A stretch of DNA of 11,832 bases from Rudanella sp. (GCA_026785985.1 JAJAYX010000375.1:1-11832), one strand, 5' to 3'; shown: positions 1 to 6,752, counted from the stretch's first letter. Program-made: numbers and translations. The notes: generated by a model not told the origin, from the sequence alone.

Positions 1-339
1 CTCTTGGCGTTTGTAGCTTAAACCACAAAGGGAAACAGGTGATTATCTGCCCCATACGATTTAGAGAAGATTGGATAATCATCAGTGACGCTGCCCATTT
101 CATATTTGACCAAAAAGCGACATGGACGCATGTTGGCGAAGTAAGGTTGAAAGACAAGCATGGCAAATCAGCCGGAAATATTGATTACGTCTTAGTTGCT
201 TACGACGACAAGGGCCGTGTCGTTGACTTTGGTTGACTTGAAGTGCAATCAGGTTTGAGAGCTTTTACAAAAGAAACTTGACGTAAAAAGAGCAGGGACT
301 TCTGACATTGGTAACCTTGAAAACATAGTTGTAGAATGA
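1..339 (+). pseudogene. Decayed NotI-type restriction endonuclease remnant, cut by left edge
   Basis: Reading from nt 3 the frame is open and gives a typical NotI-family core: a Cys-containing stretch (VCSL, then ICPIRF), EVRLKDKHGKSAGNID, and YVLVAYDDKGRVVDFG. A TGA at 234-236 then interrupts it, and the same frame continues directly into LEVQSGLRAFTKET before a second stop at 279-281. In PD-(D/E)XK nucleases of this type the Asp of GNID and the E-x-Q of LEVQ form the metal-binding site, so the first stop removes half of the active site. Family members usually continue well beyond this motif, and here that part is missing. Another frame, open from 259, ends at the TGA 337-339, which overlaps the methylase ATG as ATGA. 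This suggests the original gene ended there and that the interior was deleted or frameshifted. A GTG at 39 could start a 65-residue fragment, but the frame is already open upstream, so it is probably not the true start. The NotI assignment is from remembered motif similarity; the disruption is seen directly. Confidence 0.65.
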
Positions 340-1235
340 ACAATCAACTAACTATGTTCGGCATGGGCGAGCCAACTAAGGCACAGTCGATCATCAATGT
401 AGCCTCAGTGCCGCAACGTAGCCCGTTTCGTTATCCAGGCGGAAAGACATGGCTTATACCAACTGTCCGGCAATGGCTCAAGCAGGGAGGTAATCCAATA
501 GCTGAACTAATTGAACCATTTGCCGGCGGTGGCATCGTCAGCCTGACAGCCGCATTTGAAAAATTAGCCGACCATATTACGATGGTGGAAATGGATGAAG
601 AAATAGCTGCCGTTTGGGAAGTAATACTAAATGGAAAAAATAAATGGCTTGCCGAAAAAATATATTCTTACGACCTGACTCACGAAAACGTGAAGGCTGA
701 GTTAGATAAGCCTAATAAAGAATTACAAGACATTGCTTTCTGCACAATTCTGAAAAACAGAATATTTCACGGCGGCATACTGGCCAAAGGTTCAGGAATG
801 ATTAAAAATGGGGAGAATGGAAAAGGAATTGCTTCCCGTTGGTATCCTAAGACGTTGCATGACAGAATACTTGCCATCGGCTATGTAAAAGACAAAATAT
901 CATTTGTGATGGGTGACGCATTTAACGTGTTAGAAAAGAACATTTCTAACGATAAAGCCTACTTTTTTATCGACCCACCGTACACGATTGAAGGTAAGCG
1001 TCTGTACACTCATTTTGACATCGATCATGAAATGCTTTTTTCGTTGACTGCGAAACTTACGGGCAAGTTTATGTTGACCTACGACGACACGCCCGAAATT
1101 CGTTTGCTTGCAGACAAGTATGCCTTACAGTACCGGACAATTCCGATGAAAACGACTCTTCACTATGAGAAAAACGAAATCATTATTTCGGATAACTTCT
1201 CATGGTGGACAGACAGCAAAAGCCCAAAACCATAA
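336..1235 (+). CDS. DNA adenine-N6 methyltransferase, D12 (Dam-like) class
   Basis: This 299-residue cytoplasmic protein transfers a methyl group from S-adenosylmethionine to the N6 of adenine in a specific DNA sequence. The D12-class motifs are in the expected order: the N-terminal SAM-binding motif SPFRYPGGK at residues 29-37, motif I LIEPFAGGG at 58-66, an acidic VEMDEE stretch about 25 residues later, and the catalytic motif IV DPPY at 213-216. Length is normal for the class and no motif is missing, so it is probably active. The ATG at 336 overlaps the stop of the decayed upstream nuclease frame as ATGA, the usual sign of translational coupling in an R-M operon. The gene is clearly AT-richer than those after 1300, with many AAA, AAT and ATA codons, which suggests horizontal acquisition. 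The recognition sequence cannot be read from the protein. Without its nuclease it is now functionally an orphan methylase. Confidence 0.9.
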   Translation: MNNQLTMFGMGEPTKAQSIINVASVPQRSPFRYPGGKTWLIPTVRQWLKQGGNPIAELIEPFAGGGIVSLTAAFEKLADHITMVEMDEEIAAVWEVILNGKNKWLAEKIYSYDLTHENVKAELDKPNKELQDIAFCTILKNRIFHGGILAKGSGMIKNGENGKGIASRWYPKTLHDRILAIGYVKDKISFVMGDAFNVLEKNISNDKAYFFIDPPYTIEGKRLYTHFDIDHEMLFSLTAKLTGKFMLTYDDTPEIRLLADKYALQYRTIPMKTTLHYEKNEIIISDNFSWWTDSKSPKP

Positions 1236-1291
1236 CCCCCAAAAGCAAATTTAAGATTGCGGTAATCTACGGTTTCGTACTTTCGGGGGTT
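1234..1291 (+). terminator. Inverted repeat after the methylase, possible terminator or island boundary
   Basis: AACCCCCAAAAG (1234-1245) pairs with CTTTCGGGGGTT (1280-1291) at 11 of 12 positions. The 34-nt interior contains a second small perfect hairpin, AGATT/AATCT (1254-1258 and 1264-1268). The left arm begins inside the TAA of the methylase and the right arm runs into TTTAATTT. The position suits a terminator for the AT-rich R-M island. However, the loop is long and the T-run poor, and the right arm overlaps a promoter-like sequence for the next gene. Confidence 0.3.
1257..1285 (+). promoter_or_regulatory. Candidate Bacteroidota promoter for the PI-PLC/phosphoesterase unit
   Basis: A TTG at 1257-1259 is followed after 18 nt by TACTTTCG at 1278-1285, one base away from the Bacteroidota -7 consensus TAnnTTTG. 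Transcription would begin near 1290, leaving a short leader before the ATG at 1314. This supports that ATG over the in-frame TTG at 1296. The boxes overlap the inverted repeat at 1234-1291. Confidence 0.35.
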
Positions 1292-1313
1292 TAATTTGGC
1301 TCTCCCCCTCGCT

Positions 1314-2378
1314 ATGAAGTTCCTACCCGCAGCCCTCACGCTCTGCACCTGCCTGGCTTTCCTGCCCCCAAACCTCGACACGCTGAAACTCAATCAGATT
1401 CAGTGCATTGGCTCACACAACAGCTACAAACAGGCCATCGACCCGGCCCTGTTTACTATGCTCAGTAAGCTCGATTCCACCAGGTTCAAAGCCATCCAAT
1501 ACAGCCACCAAACCCTCACCGAGCAGTTGAATCTGGGGTTGCAAAACCTTGAAATCGACATTTATGCCGATGCTAAAGGCGGCAAATATGCCCGTCCGCT
1601 GGGTATGGCCTATGCCAAAGGACAGGCTCCCTACAACCCCGATGGCGTGATGAACGAGCCAGGCTTCAAAGTGTTGCACATCCAGGATATTGATTTTCGG
1701 AGCAACTGCCCCACGTTTCGGCAGTGTTTGCAGGAATTGAAACGCTGGTCGGAGAGCCACCCGAATCATTACCCGGTGTTCGTGACGATGAACGCCAAAG
1801 ACGATACCATCCGTCAACCGGGCTTTGTCGCACCCGAACCCTTCACGGCATCCGTTCTGAATCAGTTAGACAGCATCCTGCTGGCCACGCTGGGCCGCAC
1901 TCACCTGCTCATTCCCGACGATGTGCGGGGCAAGAACACCACCCTTGAAGCGGCCGTGCTGGCGGGTAACTGGCCCACCATAAAGGCAGCGCGGGGGAAA
2001 TTCCTGTTTGTGCTCGACGAAACCGGGCCAAAACAGGCGGCTTACCTCGCCGGACATCCGTCACTGCAAGGCCGGATGCTGTTTACCAACGCCGATCCAG
2101 GCACGCCCGATGCTGCTTTCGTAATTCTGAATAACTCGATTGGCGACAGTGCAAAAATCCGGGAGTTTGTTCGTAAGGGCTACCTCGTTCGTACCCGCGC
2201 AGATGCCGACACGAAGCAGGCCCGCACCAACGATTATCGTAATTTTGAAGCCGCCCAACAATCGGGGGCGCAGATTATTACGACCGATTATTACGCCAAA
2301 AGTCAGTTGTTTCCGTCGAATTACATCATCCGGTTTGCCGAGGGTGGTTATCTTCGTGCAAACCCATTAGTCCGTTAA
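1314..2378 (+). CDS. Secreted Ca2+-dependent phosphoinositide phospholipase C-like enzyme
   Basis: This 354-residue exported protein belongs to the PI-PLC-like phosphodiesterase superfamily (TIM-barrel type), closest to the Ca2+-dependent PI-PLC-C1 group known from bacteria and fungi. Such enzymes cleave the glycerophosphodiester bond of phosphatidylinositol-type lipids; the true substrate here is unknown. The N-terminus, MKFLPAALTLCTCLAF, is a hydrophobic signal sequence. The catalytic first His is in GSHNSYK (His35), the acidic pair in LEIDIYAD (Glu80, Asp82) fits the Ca2+ site, and the second His is in LHIQDIDF (His122). The C-terminal part includes FLFVLDE and a late VRTRADADT motif typical of the group. 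I chose ATG 1314 because it begins a clean signal peptide; the in-frame TTG at 1296 would add six residues in front of it. The stop is 2 nt before the next ATG, so the two genes are almost surely co-transcribed. Codon use is typical of the GC-richer part of the window. Confidence 0.85.
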   Translation: MKFLPAALTLCTCLAFLPPNLDTLKLNQIQCIGSHNSYKQAIDPALFTMLSKLDSTRFKAIQYSHQTLTEQLNLGLQNLEIDIYADAKGGKYARPLGMAYAKGQAPYNPDGVMNEPGFKVLHIQDIDFRSNCPTFRQCLQELKRWSESHPNHYPVFVTMNAKDDTIRQPGFVAPEPFTASVLNQLDSILLATLGRTHLLIPDDVRGKNTTLEAAVLAGNWPTIKAARGKFLFVLDETGPKQAAYLAGHPSLQGRMLFTNADPGTPDAAFVILNNSIGDSAKIREFVRKGYLVRTRADADTKQARTNDYRNFEAAQQSGAQIITTDYYAKSQLFPSNYIIRFAEGGYLRANPLVR

Positions 2379-2380
2379 TC

Positions 2381-5023
2381 ATGACCGCCAAACTCCTCCC
2401 TATTCTGCTCCTACTGGCCTTGGTGTTTCCTGCCCTGGCCCAGAAAAAAGCCTATCGCCATCCGTCCGACCAACGTACCCTGGCCGACTCGCTGCCGGCC
2501 ATAATGCCCTACAACCGGCTCATCGACGCGGCTGGCACGGCCTGGTTTTTCGGCGATCCTAAACTCGAAAACCACGCCCTCGACGTTACGCCAATGCCCG
2601 GCGGCATCCAACTCGTGATCGAAGACCGCTACGGCATCGCCATCCTCAACCGGTTTACGCAGCAAATCAGTTACCGCTGGCAACTGCGCGACGACCCGGC
2701 TACGAAGTTGATGATGAGCACGTTTTCGGGCATCGAGGCATTCGTGTTCAGGGAACAAACCTACCTCGTTTGGGGGGCTTCGGAGCGCGAGAAAGGCAAG
2801 TCGGGCGTGGTGATTGTGACCTGGGCGAATGGCAAAATTGGTTCGGTTGATTTTCTGGCCTTTCCGGCAGTCGCGCCCTCGCCCCTGTCACTGCCCAACG
2901 ATGTGGCTGTGCAGCTAATTGATAATGAGTGCTTTCTGTACGTGGCCCTGAACGGCAACAACCAACTCACCAAAGTGCGCCTGTCTGACCGCAGCATCGT
3001 CTGGACAACCCCAACGGGCGTGGCTCCGTATGGCGTGGCCCTCGCCAATGGCCGCGCGTTTGTCACGAACTGGGCGGGACCAGTCCCCGACTCTACATCA
3101 AAACTGGAAACGGCGGGTGTTCCCTGGGGACAGGCGTACATCGACCCGCGAACGGGGGCCATGTCGCGGGGAACGGTGTCGGTGATTGACCTGAACACGG
3201 GCCTGGCCGAAGCTGATATTCAGGTCGGGTTGCACCCCAACGCCATTCTGAGTAGCCGCAACGGGCAAACGCTTTACGTAGCCAACGGCAACAGCGATTA
3301 CGTGTCGGTGATCGACGCGCAAACCCGAATGGTAACGGATTCCATCGCGGTGGGTTTGTTCGGAACCGGAAATAACTACGTTGGCAGCACCCCCAACGCG
3401 CTGGCTCTCGATTCGGCAAACACGACGCTGTACGTGGCCAATGGCCTGGACAACGCCATTGCCGTGGTGCCGCTTGACAAACCGGCTGGTTCGGGCAGCC
3501 GCGTAGCTGGCTATATTCCCACTCAGGCCTACCCCGGTGGTTTGGTTCGGTTGGGGAATGAGCTGTTCGTAACGAACTTAGAATCGACCGGGGCGCGGGC
3601 TGCCAATCCGGTCGAGCAGGGTGGGCAGGGGCGCAATCCGCAGAACCGGCAAGTGGCCTACAACGCGCACCGCCAATTGGCTTCGGTGTCCATCATCCCT
3701 GTCCCAACTGATACCGAACTGACGGCCTACACCGAGCGCGTTCGGAAGGCGAGCCTACAATTTCGGCTCCAACTAACCGAGCAGTTGCCGCGTCCCAACC
3801 GCAAACCCCGGCCCGTACCGGAGCGTATTGGTGAGCCGTCGGTGTTCAAACACGTGGTGTATATCATTAAGGAAAACCGGACTTACGATCAGGTATTGGG
3901 CGACATGCCCGAAGGCCGGGGAATGCCGTCGCTCTGTATTTTTGGCGATAGTGTCACGCCCAATCAGCACCGGCTGGCGCGGGAGTTTTTGTTGTTGGAC
4001 AACTACCACGTGTCGGGAAAATCGTCGGCGGAGGGGCATCACTGGGCCGATGCGGCCATGGTGACGGACTATACCGAGAAGAGCGTCAGGGCCTGGTTCC
4101 GGTCGTACCCGCATGTACTGTACGACGCACTGGTTTATAACAAAAACGGCCTGATCTGGAATAACGCCCTCGATCACGGCAAAACGGTGCGGATTTACGG
4201 CGAAGCCTGCACCTGTGAGTTCGACAAGAAACAGTATGACTGGCAAAAGCTCTACCAGATGCGGCAGGCGGGGCAACCGTTTTCGTTCACCAACACCACC
4301 ACTATTTCGCGGGTGCGACCTATTCTGGCGATGGACTTTCCCGGTTGCGACGACGAAACGATCAGCGATCAGGCGCGGGCCGATGCCTTTATTCGTGAGT
4401 TGAACGAGGCTGCCGCCAAACCCGGCGACCAATGGCCGAACCTGTCGGTAATGTCCTTACCCAACGACCACACGGCGGGTATGAGTCCGAAATTTCCTAC
4501 GCCCCGCGCGATGGTAGCCGACAATGATCTGGCCGTTGGGCGCATGGTGGAGGCCATTCAGAAAAGCCGCTTTGCCGACAGCACGGTGATTTTTATTACC
4601 GAAGACGATTCGCAAGCGGGTTGGGATCACGTGTCGGCTTACCGCACCACGGGCTTTGTCATCAGCCCTTACTCGCGGCTCCGGCGGACGATTTCGACCA
4701 ATTACAACCAAACGTCGATGCTCCGAACGATTGAGCAGATTCTGGGCCTGCCGCCCATGAACGTGATCGACGCAACGGCCCGGCCCATGTTCGATTGTTT
4801 TACCAACCGGCCCGACGCGACTCCCTACATCGCCCTGCCCAACCAGGTTCCGCTGGACGAGATGAACAAGCCTCTGCGGGCCTTGCGAGGCCGGGCGTTG
4901 CAGTATGCCCGCGATTCGGCAGAGCAGGCCGAAGAAGGCATCGACACGGGCGAAGATGCCGTTACGAACCGGATTTTGTGGTTCTGGGCGCGGGGCAACG
5001 CACCGTATCCGGGCAGTCGGTAA
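2381..5023 (+). CDS. Secreted YncE-like beta-propeller / phosphoesterase fusion protein
   Basis: This 880-residue protein is of the bifunctional 'YncE family / alkaline phosphatase family' type. A signal peptide (MTAKLLPILLLLALVFPALA) is followed by a beta-propeller at about residues 30-430 with YVTN-like repeats, for example LYVANGNSDYVSVID and LYVANGLDNAIAVV. A phosphoesterase domain (Pfam phosphoesterase, the family of phospholipase C and AcpA) runs from about 485 to 850. Its metal and catalytic motifs are visible: HVVYIIKENRTYD at 491-503, SSAEGHHWADAAMV soon after, NDHT at 695-698, ITEDDSQAGWDHV ending at 751, and FVISPYSR. Length matches full family members and nothing is missing. It should hydrolyse phosphate esters in the periplasm or outside the cell; the propeller probably binds a substrate or partner. 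The gene is 2 nt downstream of the PI-PLC-like gene, so coupled translation and a joint role in phospholipid or organic-phosphate breakdown are likely. Substrate preference cannot be inferred. Confidence 0.88.
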   Translation: MTAKLLPILLLLALVFPALAQKKAYRHPSDQRTLADSLPAIMPYNRLIDAAGTAWFFGDPKLENHALDVTPMPGGIQLVIEDRYGIAILNRFTQQISYRWQLRDDPATKLMMSTFSGIEAFVFREQTYLVWGASEREKGKSGVVIVTWANGKIGSVDFLAFPAVAPSPLSLPNDVAVQLIDNECFLYVALNGNNQLTKVRLSDRSIVWTTPTGVAPYGVALANGRAFVTNWAGPVPDSTSKLETAGVPWGQAYIDPRTGAMSRGTVSVIDLNTGLAEADIQVGLHPNAILSSRNGQTLYVANGNSDYVSVIDAQTRMVTDSIAVGLFGTGNNYVGSTPNALALDSANTTLYVANGLDNAIAVVPLDKPAGSGSRVAGYIPTQAYPGGLVRLGNELFVTNLESTGARAANPVEQGGQGRNPQNRQVAYNAHRQLASVSIIPVPTDTELTAYTERVRKASLQFRLQLTEQLPRPNRKPRPVPERIGEPSVFKHVVYIIKENRTYDQVLGDMPEGRGMPSLCIFGDSVTPNQHRLAREFLLLDNYHVSGKSSAEGHHWADAAMVTDYTEKSVRAWFRSYPHVLYDALVYNKNGLIWNNALDHGKTVRIYGEACTCEFDKKQYDWQKLYQMRQAGQPFSFTNTTTISRVRPILAMDFPGCDDETISDQARADAFIRELNEAAAKPGDQWPNLSVMSLPNDHTAGMSPKFPTPRAMVADNDLAVGRMVEAIQKSRFADSTVIFITEDDSQAGWDHVSAYRTTGFVISPYSRLRRTISTNYNQTSMLRTIEQILGLPPMNVIDATARPMFDCFTNRPDATPYIALPNQVPLDEMNKPLRALRGRALQYARDSAEQAEEGIDTGEDAVTNRILWFWARGNAPYPGSR

Positions 5024-5033
5024 TGCCACCCTA

Positions 5034-5062
5034 TTAAGAAAGACGAGTTAAAACGTTCTTAA
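5034..5062 (+). terminator. Weak AT-rich dyad after the phosphoesterase gene
   Basis: TTAAGAA (5034-5040) and TTCTTAA (5056-5062) form a perfect 7-bp inverted repeat with a 15-nt spacer, 11 nt after the stop codon. The stem is AT-only apart from one pair and is not followed by a good T-run, so it is at best a weak terminator. Confidence 0.2.
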
Positions 5063-5074
5063 ACTACAAATTTT

Positions 5075-5090
5075 ATAGGCTTTGTCCTAT
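5075..5090 (+). promoter_or_regulatory. Dyad ATAGG-N6-CCTAT overlapping a promoter
   Basis: ATAGG (5075-5079) and CCTAT (5086-5090) form a perfect 5-bp inverted repeat with a 6-nt centre. The right half-site shares its last base with the TTG of the promoter at 5090-5119, a position suitable for an operator. No regulator can be named. Confidence 0.25.
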
Positions 5091-5119
5091 TGCTATTACT
5101 GAACCACCTACTACATTTG
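5090..5119 (+). promoter_or_regulatory. Bacteroidota-type promoter (TTG -19 nt- TACATTTG)
   Basis: TTG at 5090-5092 and TACATTTG at 5112-5119 match the Bacteroidota -33 and -7 (TAnnTTTG) elements with a 19-nt spacer. The transcript should start a few bases after 5119, about 5124-5127. That is inside or after the ATG at 5122, so translation most likely begins at the ATG at 5146. The promoter could also drive the two downstream genes. Confidence 0.6.
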
Positions 5120-5145
5120 TAATGGTTTCAACTGTAAATCTATCC

Positions 5146-5685
5146 ATGAAACGGCTGCTTGGCTTTTCGATGTTGCTGCTGCTACTGTACCATTCGCTGG
5201 GGGGCGTTCTTATTTCCCTCGGCTCGTGGTGGCAGGATCAGCACGATTTGACGGAACGGCTGACGGTTTACCGTTCTGTGGATAGCATGGTTGAGTTCCA
5301 GATTCCGCTCGACGGGCCGCACGACCCCGCCGTGCTGAACGAGGCCACCAAAGAAGGCTTCACTTATATAGATCATTATTACGACGTGGTCAGCGTTGAA
5401 ATTCGCGACAACATTCTGTTTATTAGCGGCTTAGAAAACAAAATAGGTTCGTTCTGGCAGCGTGACCTGCTCTCGTTCCTGAAAGATACCGTCAATACTG
5501 ACTCCAATTCGAGTCGTAAATCGAGCCGATGGCTCAAACTCCTGCTGAACGATTATACCCTCAACAGCCGGACTGTTCTCCATTTTTTCCTGTATGACTG
5601 GTTCAGCGATGTTCGGATTCCCGACGCGCCTGTCCTGCTTCTTCGCCGGGCCCTGCCGGTATTCTCTCCCCCGCCCGAAGTTTAG
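5146..5685 (+). CDS. Hypothetical small exported or membrane-anchored protein
   Basis: I do not recognise a named family. From ATG 5146 the protein has 179 residues. It opens with MKRLLGFSMLLLLLYHSLGG, a hydrophobic segment that can be a signal peptide or a single N-terminal anchor. A polar region follows with a short aromatic cluster (YIDHYYDVVSVEI) and the predicted strand NILFISGL, then a Ser/Arg-rich linker near residue 125, and the C-terminus ends in a Pro-rich FSPPPEV. There are no Cys residues in the mature part and no obvious catalytic motif. An in-frame ATG at 5122 would add eight residues, but the promoter at 5090-5119 would start the transcript after it, and the hydrophobic signal begins naturally at MKRLL. 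From memory, similar short proteins occur beside outer-membrane or metal-related genes in Bacteroidota; this is a weak association. The next gene lies 131 nt downstream. Confidence 0.75.
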   Translation: MKRLLGFSMLLLLLYHSLGGVLISLGSWWQDQHDLTERLTVYRSVDSMVEFQIPLDGPHDPAVLNEATKEGFTYIDHYYDVVSVEIRDNILFISGLENKIGSFWQRDLLSFLKDTVNTDSNSSRKSSRWLKLLLNDYTLNSRTVLHFFLYDWFSDVRIPDAPVLLLRRALPVFSPPPEV

Positions 5686-5702
5686 TTTACAGCCTGATAT
5701 TG

Positions 5703-5718
5703 GCCTAATCTATTAGGC
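5703..5718 (+). promoter_or_regulatory. 16-nt palindrome between two genes
   Basis: GCCTAAT (5703-5709) and ATTAGGC (5712-5718) are perfect inverted repeats separated by two bases, 17 nt after the stop of the preceding gene. The form suits an operator bound by a dimer. As RNA it could be a 6-bp hairpin with a 4-nt loop, but no T-run follows, so termination is less likely. Confidence 0.35.
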
Positions 5719-5736
5719 TCAGATTCATCTATTTTA

Positions 5737-5795
5737 CGCTTTGTCGCGTCTTGTTGTGCCATCCGGGAAGGTATGCCACAGGACACGACAAAGCG
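5737..5795 (+). promoter_or_regulatory. 59-nt imperfect hairpin in the leader of the barrel gene
   Basis: CGCTTTGTCGCGTC (5737-5750) is complementary to GACACGACAAAGCG (5782-5795) at 13 of 14 positions. Pairing continues inward with TGTG/CACA (5755-5758 with 5777-5780), CAT/ATG (5760-5762 with 5773-5775) and CC/GG (5763-5764 with 5770-5771), around a GGGAA loop. The hairpin ends 21 nt before the ATG at 5817. It could be a cis-regulatory leader structure, an attenuator or a processing site. Its class is not recognised, and no T-run follows to make it a simple terminator. Confidence 0.45.
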
Positions 5796-5816
5796 AACTG
5801 TAAATCGAACTTTCCA

Positions 5817-6716
5817 ATGAAATCATTTATACCTGGCGTGGGGCTATTGGTCTTTTGCCTGATTACCAGCATACCGGCCTTTGCCCAGATGCCGCACGAC
5901 GCTATTTACATGCCCAAAAAGTCGGTGTGTATTGCCGGGATTTATGGCAAAAGCACCTGGACAACCTATTGGGAAGGTTCGCTGAAACGCGAGAACCTGA
6001 ATATTGGCGAACACACCACGCAGATGGTGTCGCTGATGCCCGCCATCGGGGTATCTAACCGGGTGAACCTGATTCTGAATCTGCCCTACATCTGGACAAG
6101 CACCTCGGCAGGCAACCTTATGGGTCAAAAAGGCGTACAGGATTTGTCGGGCTGGCTGAAAGCCAAATTAGTTGAACGAGAGGGACTTTCGCTGCATGGT
6201 GTGGTGGGTGGTTCGGTTCCGATGACCAACTACGTGCCGGATTTTCTGCCCATGTCGATTGGTCTTCGCGCCCGCACCGCAATGGGTCGCCTGATCGTGA
6301 GTTACACCCACCCACAAACGGGGGTATATCTCACGATTCATGGTTCCTACACCTGGCGCAGCAACATCCAAATCGACCGCGATGCGTATCAGGCCGACGG
6401 ACGAATGTATAACACCAATGAAGTGAAGGTGCCGCACGGCTCCGACGCGGCCGTTCGGATGGGTGTGGTTCGGCGGAAGTGGCAACTGGAAGCCTTTGGT
6501 GAGCGCATGGCTAACCTTAGTGGCGATAACATTCGCCGGAACGATATGCCGTTCCCGACCAACAACATGCAGGCTACCACAGTCGGTTTCTACGGCAAGT
6601 TTCAGCCCCGGCAGATCGGCGTGAATGCCCGCTTCGGTAAGGTGATCGACGGCCTCAACATGGGCCAAAGTACCAGTTATTCAATAGGATTGTTGTACCA
6701 AATTGGCGGGCTATAA
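5817..6716 (+). CDS. Outer-membrane beta-barrel-like protein, annotated as 'transporter' in relatives
   Basis: The protein has 299 residues. The N-terminus MKSFIPGVGLLVFCLITSIP followed by AFA-Q is a clear Sec signal peptide with cleavage after Ala23. The mature part is Gly- and aromatic-rich with alternating hydrophobic strands, such as VNLILNLPYIW, LIVSYTHPQTGVYLTIHGSYTW and ATTVGFYGKF, and ends in strand-like YSIGLLYQI. This pattern suits a barrel of about 12 strands resembling the MetA/phenol-degradation-type outer membrane family. The beginning, MPHDAIYMPKKS, matches a Bacteroidota group that I remember only as unnamed transporters or hypothetical proteins. I rejected upstream in-frame starts near 5751 because they would translate the hairpin leader and hide the signal peptide. 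The following lipoprotein gene starts 36 nt later, so the two are likely one operon and may act together at the cell surface. The substrate is unknown. Confidence 0.75.
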   Translation: MKSFIPGVGLLVFCLITSIPAFAQMPHDAIYMPKKSVCIAGIYGKSTWTTYWEGSLKRENLNIGEHTTQMVSLMPAIGVSNRVNLILNLPYIWTSTSAGNLMGQKGVQDLSGWLKAKLVEREGLSLHGVVGGSVPMTNYVPDFLPMSIGLRARTAMGRLIVSYTHPQTGVYLTIHGSYTWRSNIQIDRDAYQADGRMYNTNEVKVPHGSDAAVRMGVVRRKWQLEAFGERMANLSGDNIRRNDMPFPTNNMQATTVGFYGKFQPRQIGVNARFGKVIDGLNMGQSTSYSIGLLYQIGGL

Positions 6717-6752
6717 TCCTGACACCCTCCGGGGTTTAACGAACTGACAACA

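Noticed and set aside
1296..1313. TTG start for the PI-PLC-like gene
   Set aside because: It adds six residues before a complete signal peptide and would sit only a few bases after the proposed transcript start.
3773..4432. Open frame of 219 codons on the - strand
   Set aside because: It lies wholly within the phosphoesterase domain of the + strand gene, has no domain signature and is a GC-rich antisense shadow.
4457..5029. Open frame of 190 codons on the - strand
   Set aside because: It is antisense to the conserved metal-binding end of the phosphoesterase gene; its composition (many Arg, Val, Gly) is typical of a shadow.
5751..5816. Earlier start for the barrel gene
   Set aside because: The extension would be polar, would be translated through the hairpin, and would bury the signal peptide inside the protein.
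6168..6668. Open frame of 166 codons on the - strand
   Set aside because: It overlaps the barrel gene, which has a signal peptide and strand pattern; the antisense product has neither.
6724..6735. ACCC-TCCG-GGGT hairpin between the barrel and PAP2-like genes
   Set aside because: Only four base pairs and no clear T-run; too weak to call a terminator inside a likely operon.
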